24,738 nucleotides of DNA, taken from NCBI GenBank assembly GCA_910584205.1, contig CAJUAA010000049.1, positions 1 to 24,738 on the forward strand, written 5' to 3'. Each line of letters opens with the position of its first letter. The first letter of the stretch is position 1. The notes below the pieces were generated by a model. It had not been told where the DNA came from. It ran no database searches and saw nothing but the letters and a program-made list of their open reading frames with translations. This DNA is from an uncultured Lachnospiraceae bacterium. Lineage in GTDB: Bacteria > Bacillota > Clostridia > Lachnospirales > Lachnospiraceae. Shown here piece after piece: positions 8,650 through 14,833 of this stretch. A program made the translations under genes and the position numbers.

Positions 8650-8679
8650 TAGTAGTAGGGGGTGTGGATTTGTGCATAA
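8650..8679 (-). promoter_or_regulatory. Basal unwinding element: DnaA boxes, G/C run and DnaA-trio
   Basis: On the minus strand, in the dnaA-to-dnaN direction, the order is TTATGCACA (8671-8679), an abutting degenerate box AAATCCACA (8663-8671), a CCCCC run, then CTACTACTA. The complementary plus strand carries TAGTAGTAG (8650-8658), which is three 3'-GAT-5' triplets. Order and polarity match the Bacillus subtilis element in which DnaA extends from double-stranded boxes onto a single strand to open the origin. The function is inferred from that match. Confidence 0.78.
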
Positions 8680-8829
8680 GCCCCGAACTGCCTGAGAATA
8701 AAGGAAAAACCGAAGAGAAAAGTATGTGGAGATCTTAAGGTGAAGAGGTTTGAAAATGGGAGGTTGTCAACATGTCCCAAAAGGTTCTTCACTTTTCCAC
8801 ATCTTATCTACCATCTGGCCACAGGATCA

Positions 8830-8838
8830 TGTGAATAA
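8830..8838 (-). promoter_or_regulatory. DnaA box
   Basis: The minus strand reads TTATTCACA, a full match to TTATNCACA, in the same orientation as the boxes next to the DnaA-trio. It lies about 80 bases downstream of the dnaA stop. Confidence 0.65.
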
Positions 8839-8917
8839 ATCAGGTATGAGTTTCTTCTTATATTATATACAGATATGATATAAGGACACATGACAGGAAA
8901 GGCAATGGTGCGGGGGT

Positions 8918-10297
8918 TCAGCCGGTACTCAGCTTTTTCCGAATGATGTCAATGTTGTTTTTCAGTTTCGAATCGTTTTTCTGGAGCTTTTCACGTATTT
9001 TGTTATCACCGCTGATGACCGTGGAATGGTCTCTGTTTCCCAGAAGGATACCGATGTTCTTATAGGAAGTATCCGTAATCTCACGGCAGAGATACATGAC
9101 GATCTGGCGCGGAGTGACGATCTCAGCGTTCCTCTTTCCTCCGATGATGTCCCCGGGAGAGACATTGTAGTGGTCTGCGACTACTTCCAGAATCACCTGG
9201 GGAGTGATCTCCCGCTTTTCATTGGGGGAGATGATGTCTTTGAGCACTTCCTCTGCCATGGAGAGATTGATCTCCCGGTTTTCCAGATTAGAAAGAGCTA
9301 CCAGTTTGTTCAGCGCTCCTTCCAGCTCCCGGATATTGGATTTGATGTTGTTGGCAATGTAGCGGATAACTTCGTCGTCGATGTTGTATCCGTCAATCTC
9401 TTCTTTTTTGCGGAGAATTGCCATTCTGGTCTCATAATCCGGAGAGGAGATATCGGCGATCAGTCCCCATTCGAAACGGGACTGAAGCCTTGCCTCCAGT
9501 GTTTCCAGATCCTTGGGAGGACGGTCGCTGGAGACGATGATCTGCTTATTGGCGCCGTGGAGGGCGTTAAACGTATGGAAAAATTCCTCCTGGGTACTTT
9601 CCTTGCCGATGATGAACTGGATATCGTCGATGAGAAGTACGTCGATGTTGCGGTATTTTTCCCGGAATTTGGTCATACTGGTGTTGTTGCCGTTACGGAT
9701 GGAATCAATCAGTTCATTGGTAAATACTTCCGACGTCACATAGAGTACTCTGGCGGAAGCGTCCCGCTGCAGAATATAGTGCGCTACGGAATGCATCAGA
9801 TGAGTCTTGCCCAGTCCCACGCCTCCGTACAGAAACAGCGGATTGTATTCTTTTCCCGGAGATTCCGCTACAGCCACGGAAGCGGCGTGGGCGAACCGGT
9901 TGTTGCTGCCGATGACAAAGGTCTCAAAGGTATATTTGGGATTCAGGTTTGTATTTTTGCTGTCCGTCTGCTTTGCCGCCGGACCCGGAGCGGACTTTGG
10001 CTGGGGGGCCGCCTTCTTTTCCTTCTCGGCTTCCTCCTCGGTCATGATCCTGATCTCGTATTCGGTTCCCATGGCCTCGGCCACCGCCACATAGAGAAAC
10101 GTCTTGTATTTATTTTCAATATAAGTAACCGCCTGGTCAAAAGGAGCTGTTATTTTCAGTACGTTGTCATCGATGCGAAAAATTTTCAGGGGCAGAAGCC
10201 AGGTTTTGAATGCCACATCAGAGAGCCCGTTGTCCTGTCGGATCGTCTGAAGAATTCCGTCCCATTTTTGATTTAACAGTTCCAGTTGTGTATACAT
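8918..10297 (-). CDS. dnaA: Chromosomal replication initiator protein DnaA
   Basis: AAA+ initiator that binds DnaA boxes and opens oriC. The 459 residues show domain I (about 1-85), a short charged and Pro/Ala-rich linker (about 86-118), and the AAA+ core. The core has Walker A GGVGLGKT (158-165), Walker B LLIDDIQ (221-227) and the ARLQSRFEWGL region (269-279) bearing an arginine finger. Domain IV carries the DnaA-box-recognising signature with GNRDHSTVISG (420-430). Length is typical for Firmicutes. The ATG has AAGGAT about 8 bases upstream and is preceded by a promoter at 10351-10379. It heads the leftward gene array and is flanked on both sides by DnaA-box clusters, which suggests autoregulation. 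Confidence 0.98.
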   Translation of the reverse strand: MYTQLELLNQKWDGILQTIRQDNGLSDVAFKTWLLPLKIFRIDDNVLKITAPFDQAVTYIENKYKTFLYVAVAEAMGTEYEIRIMTEEEAEKEKKAAPQPKSAPGPAAKQTDSKNTNLNPKYTFETFVIGSNNRFAHAASVAVAESPGKEYNPLFLYGGVGLGKTHLMHSVAHYILQRDASARVLYVTSEVFTNELIDSIRNGNNTSMTKFREKYRNIDVLLIDDIQFIIGKESTQEEFFHTFNALHGANKQIIVSSDRPPKDLETLEARLQSRFEWGLIADISSPDYETRMAILRKKEEIDGYNIDDEVIRYIANNIKSNIRELEGALNKLVALSNLENREINLSMAEEVLKDIISPNEKREITPQVILEVVADHYNVSPGDIIGGKRNAEIVTPRQIVMYLCREITDTSYKNIGILLGNRDHSTVISGDNKIREKLQKNDSKLKNNIDIIRKKLSTG

Positions 10298-10350
10298 ATC
10301 GTCTATCCTTATCTACTGAATGGTGTTATAATGCTACTCTCTCAAACTAC

Positions 10351-10379
10351 ATAATACAATAAATTCACAAAGATATCAA
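10351..10379 (-). promoter_or_regulatory. dnaA promoter
   Basis: On the minus strand TTGATA (10374-10379), 17 bases, then TATTAT (10351-10356). The inferred transcript starts roughly 45 bases before the dnaA ATG. The DnaA-box cluster at 10426-10465 lies about 50-90 bases upstream of the -35, a good position for DnaA feedback. Confidence 0.65.
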
Positions 10380-10425
10380 CAATTATCTGCCGCACAGGTG
10401 AAAAGGACGTGGATATGCGGAGAAA

Positions 10426-10465
10426 TTATCCACAAGTTATTCACATTTCGGTGGATAACTTGTGG
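10426..10465. promoter_or_regulatory. oriC: Upstream DnaA-box cluster with inverted repeat (oriC, dnaA-rpmH spacer)
   Basis: Contains TTATCCACA (10426-10434) and TTATTCACA (10437-10445), both perfect, plus a minus-strand one-mismatch box (10450-10458, reading TTATCCACC). The sequence CCACAAGTTATTCACA (10430-10445) faces GGTGGATAACTTGTGG (10450-10465), an inverted repeat matching at 14 of 16 positions with a 4-base spacer. A weaker 7/9 box lies at 10408-10416. The rest of the 279-base spacer holds the two divergent promoters for dnaA and rpmH. Confidence 0.82.
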
Positions 10466-10488
10466 GAAGCATGTGGTTTATTTTTTGC

Positions 10489-10517
10489 TTGACTTATGGG
10501 GAATGTCTGCGTATAAT
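10489..10517 (+). promoter_or_regulatory. rpmH promoter
   Basis: TTGACT (10489-10494), 17 bases, TATAAT (10512-10517). This predicts a leader of about 50 bases before the rpmH ATG. The DnaA-box inverted repeat ends 23 bases before the -35, so DnaA binding could also affect this promoter. Confidence 0.82.
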
Positions 10518-10576
10518 TGAAATAGTGTTTTTTAACCTGTTGAAGGAAATGATATGAATAAGGAGGTGAACAGACC

Positions 10577-10711
10577 ATGAAAATGACATTTCAGCCGAAG
10601 AAGCGCTCCAGAGCGAAGGTTCACGGTTTCAGAGCAAGGATGAGTACTCCGGGCGGAAGAAAAGTCCTGGCAGCCAGAAGATTAAAAGGAAGAAAGAAAT
10701 TATCAGCGTAG
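10577..10711 (+). CDS. rpmH: 50S ribosomal protein L34 (bL34)
   Basis: A 44-residue, strongly basic protein of the large ribosomal subunit: it opens MKMTFQPKKRSRAKVHGFR, continues with RMSTPGGRKVLAARRLKGR, and ends KKLSA. Both blocks are the normal L34 core. An AAGGAGGTG lies 8 bases before the ATG. It is divergent from dnaA and followed after 47 bases by rnpA, the standard bacterial order. The stop codon TAG shares its last base with the start of a hairpin (10711-10728), which may separate the high rpmH demand from lower rnpA expression. Confidence 0.97.
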   Translation: MKMTFQPKKRSRAKVHGFRARMSTPGGRKVLAARRLKGRKKLSA

Positions 10712-10735
10712 GCCGCATATATGTGGCCTTTTCTT
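10711..10735 (+). terminator. Hairpin with short T-tract between rpmH and rnpA
   Basis: GGCCGCA (10711-10717) pairs with TGTGGCC (10722-10728), with one G-U pair and a TATA loop, followed by TTTTCTT. It begins in the last base of the rpmH stop codon. Since rnpA follows without a visible new promoter, this is probably a partial terminator or RNA-processing signal. Confidence 0.6.
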
Positions 10736-10758
10736 CTAGGCTTTTATAAGGAGAGCAA

Positions 10759-11094
10759 ATGAGATTTTCAGAATCATTAAAGCGTAATGAGGATTTTCGG
10801 AATGTGTATGTCCATGGGAAGTCATATGCCAACCGTTATCTGATTATGTATGTTCTGAATCGGCAGACGGACAGGAACCGTCTGGGAATATCAGTCAGCA
10901 GAAAAGTTGGCAACAGTGTCGTCAGACACAGGATTACCCGTCTCATCAGGGAGAGTTACAGACTTCAGGAGGATATGTTCAATAGTGGTTTGGACATGGT
11001 AGTGGTAGCAAGAAAGAGCGCAAAGGATAAAACCTGCCAGGAGATTGAAAGTGCGCTGCTCCACCTGGGGAGACTTCATGGAATTGTAAGATGA
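10759..11094 (+). CDS. rnpA: Ribonuclease P protein component
   Basis: Protein subunit that helps the RNase P ribozyme cut the 5' leader from pre-tRNAs. It has 111 residues, normal for RnpA, opening MRFSESLKRNEDFRNVYVHGKS. The central RNA-binding helix reads GNSVVRHRITRLIRESYR. Most RnpA proteins have R-N-R-x-K-R there; here the Asn is His and the Lys is Thr. AAGGAG stands 7 bases before the ATG. The gene overlaps yidD by 4 bases (ATGA). Confidence 0.96.
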   Translation: MRFSESLKRNEDFRNVYVHGKSYANRYLIMYVLNRQTDRNRLGISVSRKVGNSVVRHRITRLIRESYRLQEDMFNSGLDMVVVARKSAKDKTCQEIESALLHLGRLHGIVR

Positions 11095-11300
11095 AAAAAA
11101 TATTGATCTGTCTGATCAAATGTTATCAGACATACCTATCACCGTTAAAAAACACGAAATGCCCTTATTATCCAAGCTGCTCCCAGTACGGGCTGGAAGC
11201 CATACAGAAGTACGGAGCGCTCAAAGGCGGACTGCTGGCAATATGGAGGATTTTAAGGTGCAATCCTTTTTCAAAAGGAGGATATGATCCGGTTCCATAA
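11091..11300 (+). CDS. yidD: Membrane protein insertion efficiency factor YidD
   Basis: A 69-residue protein with the invariant YidD core: CYQTYLSPL, then CPYYPSCSQYGLEAI and, near the end, RCNPFSKGGYDPVP. YidD is a small inner-face membrane-associated protein that aids YidC-dependent insertion. The N-terminal stretch (MKKILICLIKCYQTYLSPL) is amphipathic. Its ATG overlaps the rnpA stop, so translation is coupled; yidC follows after 74 bases. This rnpA-yidD-yidC order is the standard one. Confidence 0.96.
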   Translation: MKKILICLIKCYQTYLSPLKNTKCPYYPSCSQYGLEAIQKYGALKGGLLAIWRILRCNPFSKGGYDPVP

Positions 11301-11374
11301 GAAGATCGGAGAGAGGGGACCGGTGAGTAAATGCAGGTCATGGAAGGGCGTTCCATGATATAAGGAGGTTTATT

Positions 11375-12646
11375 TTGGCAGGTATTTTATTGACCCAGAA
11401 CAATACGTTCATTATCGGAGATGTGGCAAGGATTCTTGGATGGATCATGAACGTGCTGTTCAACTTTTTAAATGGTGTATTTGGAATTCAGAATATTGGT
11501 CTTTGTATCATTCTTTTTACGGTCATTATCTATCTTCTGATGCTGCCTCTGACCATCAAGCAGCAGAAGTTTTCCAAATTATCCGCAAAGATGAATCCGG
11601 AGATCCAGCAGATTCAGAAAAAATACAAGAATAAAAAAGACAATGAGTCCATGATGGCGATGAATGAGGAGACCCAGGCCGTCTATGCGAAATACGGGGT
11701 ATCTCCCACGGGAAGCTGTCTGCAGCTCTTGATCCAGATGCCGATCCTGTTCGCCCTTTACCGTGTGATTATGAATGTGCCGGCTTATGTAAACGGCGTG
11801 AAAGATGTCTTTACGGAGCTTGCGGGACGGATTATGTCCGCTCCAGGCGGAACTACGTTCATGGAAGAGCTGGGTACCAACGGCAGAATGTATCTGGAAT
11901 CCAGGGATTTTACGCAGACCAACACAATCATTGACGTGCTGTACAAGCTTCAGGATTCCGGCGCGGCCACCTGGCAGATGCTGGCGGACAAATTTCCGGA
12001 CATGGAAGGACTGATCGTCTCTACCCAGTCTTCCATCAACCATATGAACAATTTTGGCATTAATATTGCCAATTCTCCGTGGAACATTGCAAAATCCGCC
12101 ATCGCGACGGGATCTTTTCTTCTGCTGGCCGGTGCGGTTCTCGTACCGCTTCTGGCGGCGCTTACCCAGTGGCTGAACGTGAAGATGATGCCGCAGCCGT
12201 CCACGGGCGATGAGAATGAGACGATGAATTCCACCATGAAGACCATGAACATGATGATGCCTATCATGTCCGCCTGGTTCTGTATGACGCTGCCGGCAGG
12301 TATGGGCCTGTACTGGATCATGGGTGCGGTGGTCCGCGGAATCCAGCAGTGGTCCATCAACAAATATCTGGACAGACTGGATCTGGATGAACTGGTGAAA
12401 AAGAACATCGAGAAAAACAACAGAATCCGTGAGAAGAAAGGGCTTCCTCCTCAGAAAATGACGGATATTGCAAGAACAAACGTTCGCACAATTGAGAACA
12501 GCAGCAAAAAGAAGAGCATGACAGAAGAGGAGAGAAAAGCGGCCATGGAGGCTTCCACTGATTATTACAAGAATTCGGACAAACCGGGAAGTCTTGCCTC
12601 CAAAGCAGCCATGGTGGCCAGGTATAACGAGAAGACGAAGAAGTAA
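11375..12646 (+). CDS. yidC: Membrane protein insertase YidC/OxaI family
   Basis: Inserts and folds membrane proteins, alone or with SecYEG. It has 423 residues, longer than typical Gram-positive forms of about 260. The start is TTG, chosen because AAGGAGG lies 8 bases upstream (11362-11368). There is no lipobox, unlike Bacillus SpoIIIJ. The first conserved transmembrane segment is about 40-61; the cytoplasmic hairpin with MNPEIQQIQKKYKNK runs about 62-108; the second core helix is about 109-135 (QLLIQMPILFALYRVIM). A long extracytoplasmic insert (about 140-240) precedes the remaining helices (about 241-265 and 285-325). The conserved groove arginine in the first core helix is replaced by Tyr53. 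A basic C-terminal tail may contact the ribosome. Confidence 0.95.
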   Translation: MAGILLTQNNTFIIGDVARILGWIMNVLFNFLNGVFGIQNIGLCIILFTVIIYLLMLPLTIKQQKFSKLSAKMNPEIQQIQKKYKNKKDNESMMAMNEETQAVYAKYGVSPTGSCLQLLIQMPILFALYRVIMNVPAYVNGVKDVFTELAGRIMSAPGGTTFMEELGTNGRMYLESRDFTQTNTIIDVLYKLQDSGAATWQMLADKFPDMEGLIVSTQSSINHMNNFGINIANSPWNIAKSAIATGSFLLLAGAVLVPLLAALTQWLNVKMMPQPSTGDENETMNSTMKTMNMMMPIMSAWFCMTLPAGMGLYWIMGAVVRGIQQWSINKYLDRLDLDELVKKNIEKNNRIREKKGLPPQKMTDIARTNVRTIENSSKKKSMTEEERKAAMEASTDYYKNSDKPGSLASKAAMVARYNEKTKK

Positions 12647-12667
12647 CAGTAAGGGGGAAAGAAAAAA

Positions 12668-13396
12668 ATGGAATATAGAGAGTTTTCAGCTAAAACTCTG
12701 GATGACGCGATCATGGAAGCCAAAATCAAACTGGAAGCGACTTCCGAGAATCTGGACTATGATGTGATCGACAAGGGAAGCAGCGGGTTTCTGGGAATCG
12801 GAAGCAGGCCGGCAAAGATACGGGCGCGCAGAACACTGAATGCCAGAGAGAAGGCGGAAGAATTTCTCAGCAGAGTATTTGAAGCCATGCAGATTCAGGT
12901 GAACGTAGACATTACGGAAAATCCGGATGAAAAAATCATGAACATCGACCTGTCCGGAGAGGATATGGGCGTGCTGATCGGCAAGAGAGGGCAGACGCTG
13001 GATTCTGTCCAGTATCTCACCAGCCTTGTGGTGAACAAGAATACGGAAGAGTATGTCCGCGTAAAGGTGGATACGGAAAATTATCGTCAGAGAAGAAAGG
13101 ATACGCTGGAAAATCTGGCGAAAAACATCGCTTCCAAAGTAAGAAGAAGCGGAAAGACCGTGACGCTGGAACCCATGAATCCTTATGAGAGAAGAGTAAT
13201 CCATTCGGCGCTTCAGAACGACCGTTATGTGGAAACTCACAGTGAAGGACAGGAGCCCTTCCGCCGCGTGGTCGTTACCCTGAAGGAAGGCGTCAAGGTT
13301 CGTGAAAATAATAACAACCGTCATCGCCGTTATGGGAATAACAGGAACTACAATCACAACCGCAATCGGAACAAAAAGGATGGGGGACGCGAATAA
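12668..13396 (+). CDS. jag: RNA-binding protein Jag / KhpB
   Basis: A cytoplasmic RNA-binding protein of 242 residues, invariably next to yidC (spoIIIJ) in Firmicutes. The Jag-N domain (about 1-52) contains GSSGFLGIGSRPAKI. A KH domain (about 75-150) has the loop GVLIGKRGQTLDSVQYL. An R3H domain (about 160-210) follows with MNPYERRVIHSAL and the EPFRRVVV strand. The C-terminal 30 residues are a low-complexity Asn/Arg-rich tail (NNNNRHRRYGNNRNYN), probably an unstructured RNA-binding extension. Its stop codon lies in the loop of a terminator-like hairpin (13384-13409). In pneumococcus KhpB pairs with KhpA as an RNA chaperone; that role is by homology only. Confidence 0.95.
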   Translation: MEYREFSAKTLDDAIMEAKIKLEATSENLDYDVIDKGSSGFLGIGSRPAKIRARRTLNAREKAEEFLSRVFEAMQIQVNVDITENPDEKIMNIDLSGEDMGVLIGKRGQTLDSVQYLTSLVVNKNTEEYVRVKVDTENYRQRRKDTLENLAKNIASKVRRSGKTVTLEPMNPYERRVIHSALQNDRYVETHSEGQEPFRRVVVTLKEGVKVRENNNNRHRRYGNNRNYNHNRNRNKKDGGRE

Positions 13397-13409
13397 GCGT
13401 CCCTTTTTT
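13384..13409 (+). terminator. Rho-independent terminator-like hairpin enclosing the jag stop codon
   Basis: GGGACGC (13384-13390) and GCGTCCC (13397-13403) form a perfect 7-bp stem, followed by TTTTTT. The 6-base loop GAATAA contains the jag TAA. mnmE starts only 16 bases later and I see no separate promoter, so termination may be conditional on ribosomes reaching the jag stop. Confidence 0.75.
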
Positions 13410-13425
13410 CCTTTGGAGAGAGAAT

Positions 13426-14805
13426 ATGAGAGAGTGTGATACCATTGCAGCCATCGCAACCGCCATGACGGGAGCGGGAATCGGGATTGTGCGCGTCAGC
13501 GGGGATCGTGCCTTTGAGATTGTGGAGAAGATTTTCCGCTCTAAAAAGACGGGAAAGAAACTGACGGAGCAGGATACGTATACCATGCACTATGGAAACA
13601 TTGTGGACGGAGACGAGGCGATTGACGAGGTCATCGTCCTTCTGATGCGGGGGCCTCACAGCTATACGGCGGAGGATACGGCGGAGATCGACTGCCACGG
13701 CGGCGTCTATGTGATGAAGCGGATTCTGGAGCTGGTGATCCGAAGCGGGGCCAGGCCGGCGGAACCGGGAGAATTTACCAAAAGAGCCTTTTTAAATGGA
13801 AGGATCGATCTGTCTCAGGCAGAGGCGGTCATGGATGTAATCCAGGCAAAGAATGAATACGCCCTGAGAAGCTCGGTCAGTCAGCTGAAGGGTTCCGTCC
13901 AGCGTCTCGTGAAGGGAATCCGGGAACAGGTGATCTATGAGATCGCGTTCATCGAGTCGGCGCTGGACGATCCGGAACATGTAAGCCTGGACGGTTATCC
14001 GGAAAAGCTGCGGGAAAAGGTGGATAACCTGATCCAAATGGCGGAGGACCTGTTGATACATGCGGATCAGGGCCGGATTCTGAAGGAAGGAATCCGTACG
14101 GTTATCATCGGAAAGCCCAATGCGGGAAAATCCTCTCTTTTAAATGTGCTGACCGGAGATGAGAGGGCCATCGTCACGGAAATTGCCGGGACGACCAGAG
14201 ACATTCTGGAGGAGCAGGTGCGGGTCCGGGGGCTGGTTCTGAACATCGTGGATACCGCGGGAATCCGGAAGACGGAAGACCGGGTGGAGCAGATCGGGGT
14301 CAACCGGGCGAAGGAAGCCGTCAGGGATGCGGATCTGGTTCTCTATGTGGTGGACGGCTCTACGAAGCTGGATGAAAATGACCGGGAGATCATGGAGCTT
14401 TTACAGGATCGGAATGTGATAGTCCTGCTGAATAAGACAGATCTTGTCATGAAGACTACGACGGAAATGGTGGAACGGATGTTTTCAAAGCCCACGGTCG
14501 GGATCTCGGCCAGGGAAGAGTCGGGATTCGACCGTCTGGCGGATCTTCTGGAGGAAATGTTCCTGAGTGGAAGTATTTCTTATGAAGAAGAATCGTATCT
14601 TACCAGTATCAGGCACAGAACGGCCATGAAAGAGGCAAAGGAGAGCCTGAAAAAAGTGCTGGAAAGCATCGACTGCGGGCTGCCCGAAGATTTTTATTCC
14701 ATTGATCTGATGGACGCCTATGAATCTCTTGGAAAGATTGTGGGAGAATCCGTCGGGGAGGATCTGGTGAACGAGATTTTCCGGAAATTCTGCGTCGGTA
14801 AATAA
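13426..14805 (+). CDS. mnmE: tRNA modification GTPase MnmE
   Basis: With MnmG it installs the cmnm5/nm5 group on wobble U34 of several tRNAs. It has 459 residues, the family norm. The N-terminal formyl-THF-binding domain opens with DTIAAIATAMTGAGIGIVRVSG. A G domain is embedded in a helical domain: P-loop GKPNAGKS (229-236), DTAG (276-279) and NKTD (336-339). The C-terminus ends FCVGK (455-459), the functional C-(I/L/V)-G-K motif. The ribosome site (TTGGAGAGAG) follows directly after the jag terminator T-tract. mnmG starts 28 bases downstream, so the two partners should be made together. Confidence 0.97.
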   Translation: MRECDTIAAIATAMTGAGIGIVRVSGDRAFEIVEKIFRSKKTGKKLTEQDTYTMHYGNIVDGDEAIDEVIVLLMRGPHSYTAEDTAEIDCHGGVYVMKRILELVIRSGARPAEPGEFTKRAFLNGRIDLSQAEAVMDVIQAKNEYALRSSVSQLKGSVQRLVKGIREQVIYEIAFIESALDDPEHVSLDGYPEKLREKVDNLIQMAEDLLIHADQGRILKEGIRTVIIGKPNAGKSSLLNVLTGDERAIVTEIAGTTRDILEEQVRVRGLVLNIVDTAGIRKTEDRVEQIGVNRAKEAVRDADLVLYVVDGSTKLDENDREIMELLQDRNVIVLLNKTDLVMKTTTEMVERMFSKPTVGISAREESGFDRLADLLEEMFLSGSISYEEESYLTSIRHRTAMKEAKESLKKVLESIDCGLPEDFYSIDLMDAYESLGKIVGESVGEDLVNEIFRKFCVGK

Positions 14806-14833
14806 CGGATGCTGCAGAAAGGAGAGTGAAGGA

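Larger units (their letters stand above)
8593..8917. other. oriC: Downstream part of oriC (dnaA-dnaN spacer with DnaA boxes and DnaA-trio)
   Basis: This 325-base spacer has no gene. It contains two perfect DnaA boxes entirely inside it (8671-8679 TTATGCACA and 8830-8838 TTATTCACA, both on the minus strand), and a third overlaps the dnaN start. There is a one-mismatch plus-strand box TTTTCCACA at 8793-8801. A G/C run and TAG triplets at 8650-8662 lie next to the central box. An AT-rich patch at about 8846-8883 contains TATAAT on the minus strand (8862-8867), which may belong to a dnaN promoter, although no convincing -35 is visible. The layout corresponds to the Bacillus subtilis origin, where unwinding occurs between dnaA and dnaN. 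Confidence 0.82.

Noticed and set aside
8765..8770. Minus-strand TTGACA as the dnaN promoter -35
   Set aside because: No acceptable -10 occurs at 16-18 bases downstream.
9026..10276. A 416-codon plus-strand open frame
   Set aside because: It is antisense to dnaA; the dnaA motifs on the other strand are unambiguous.
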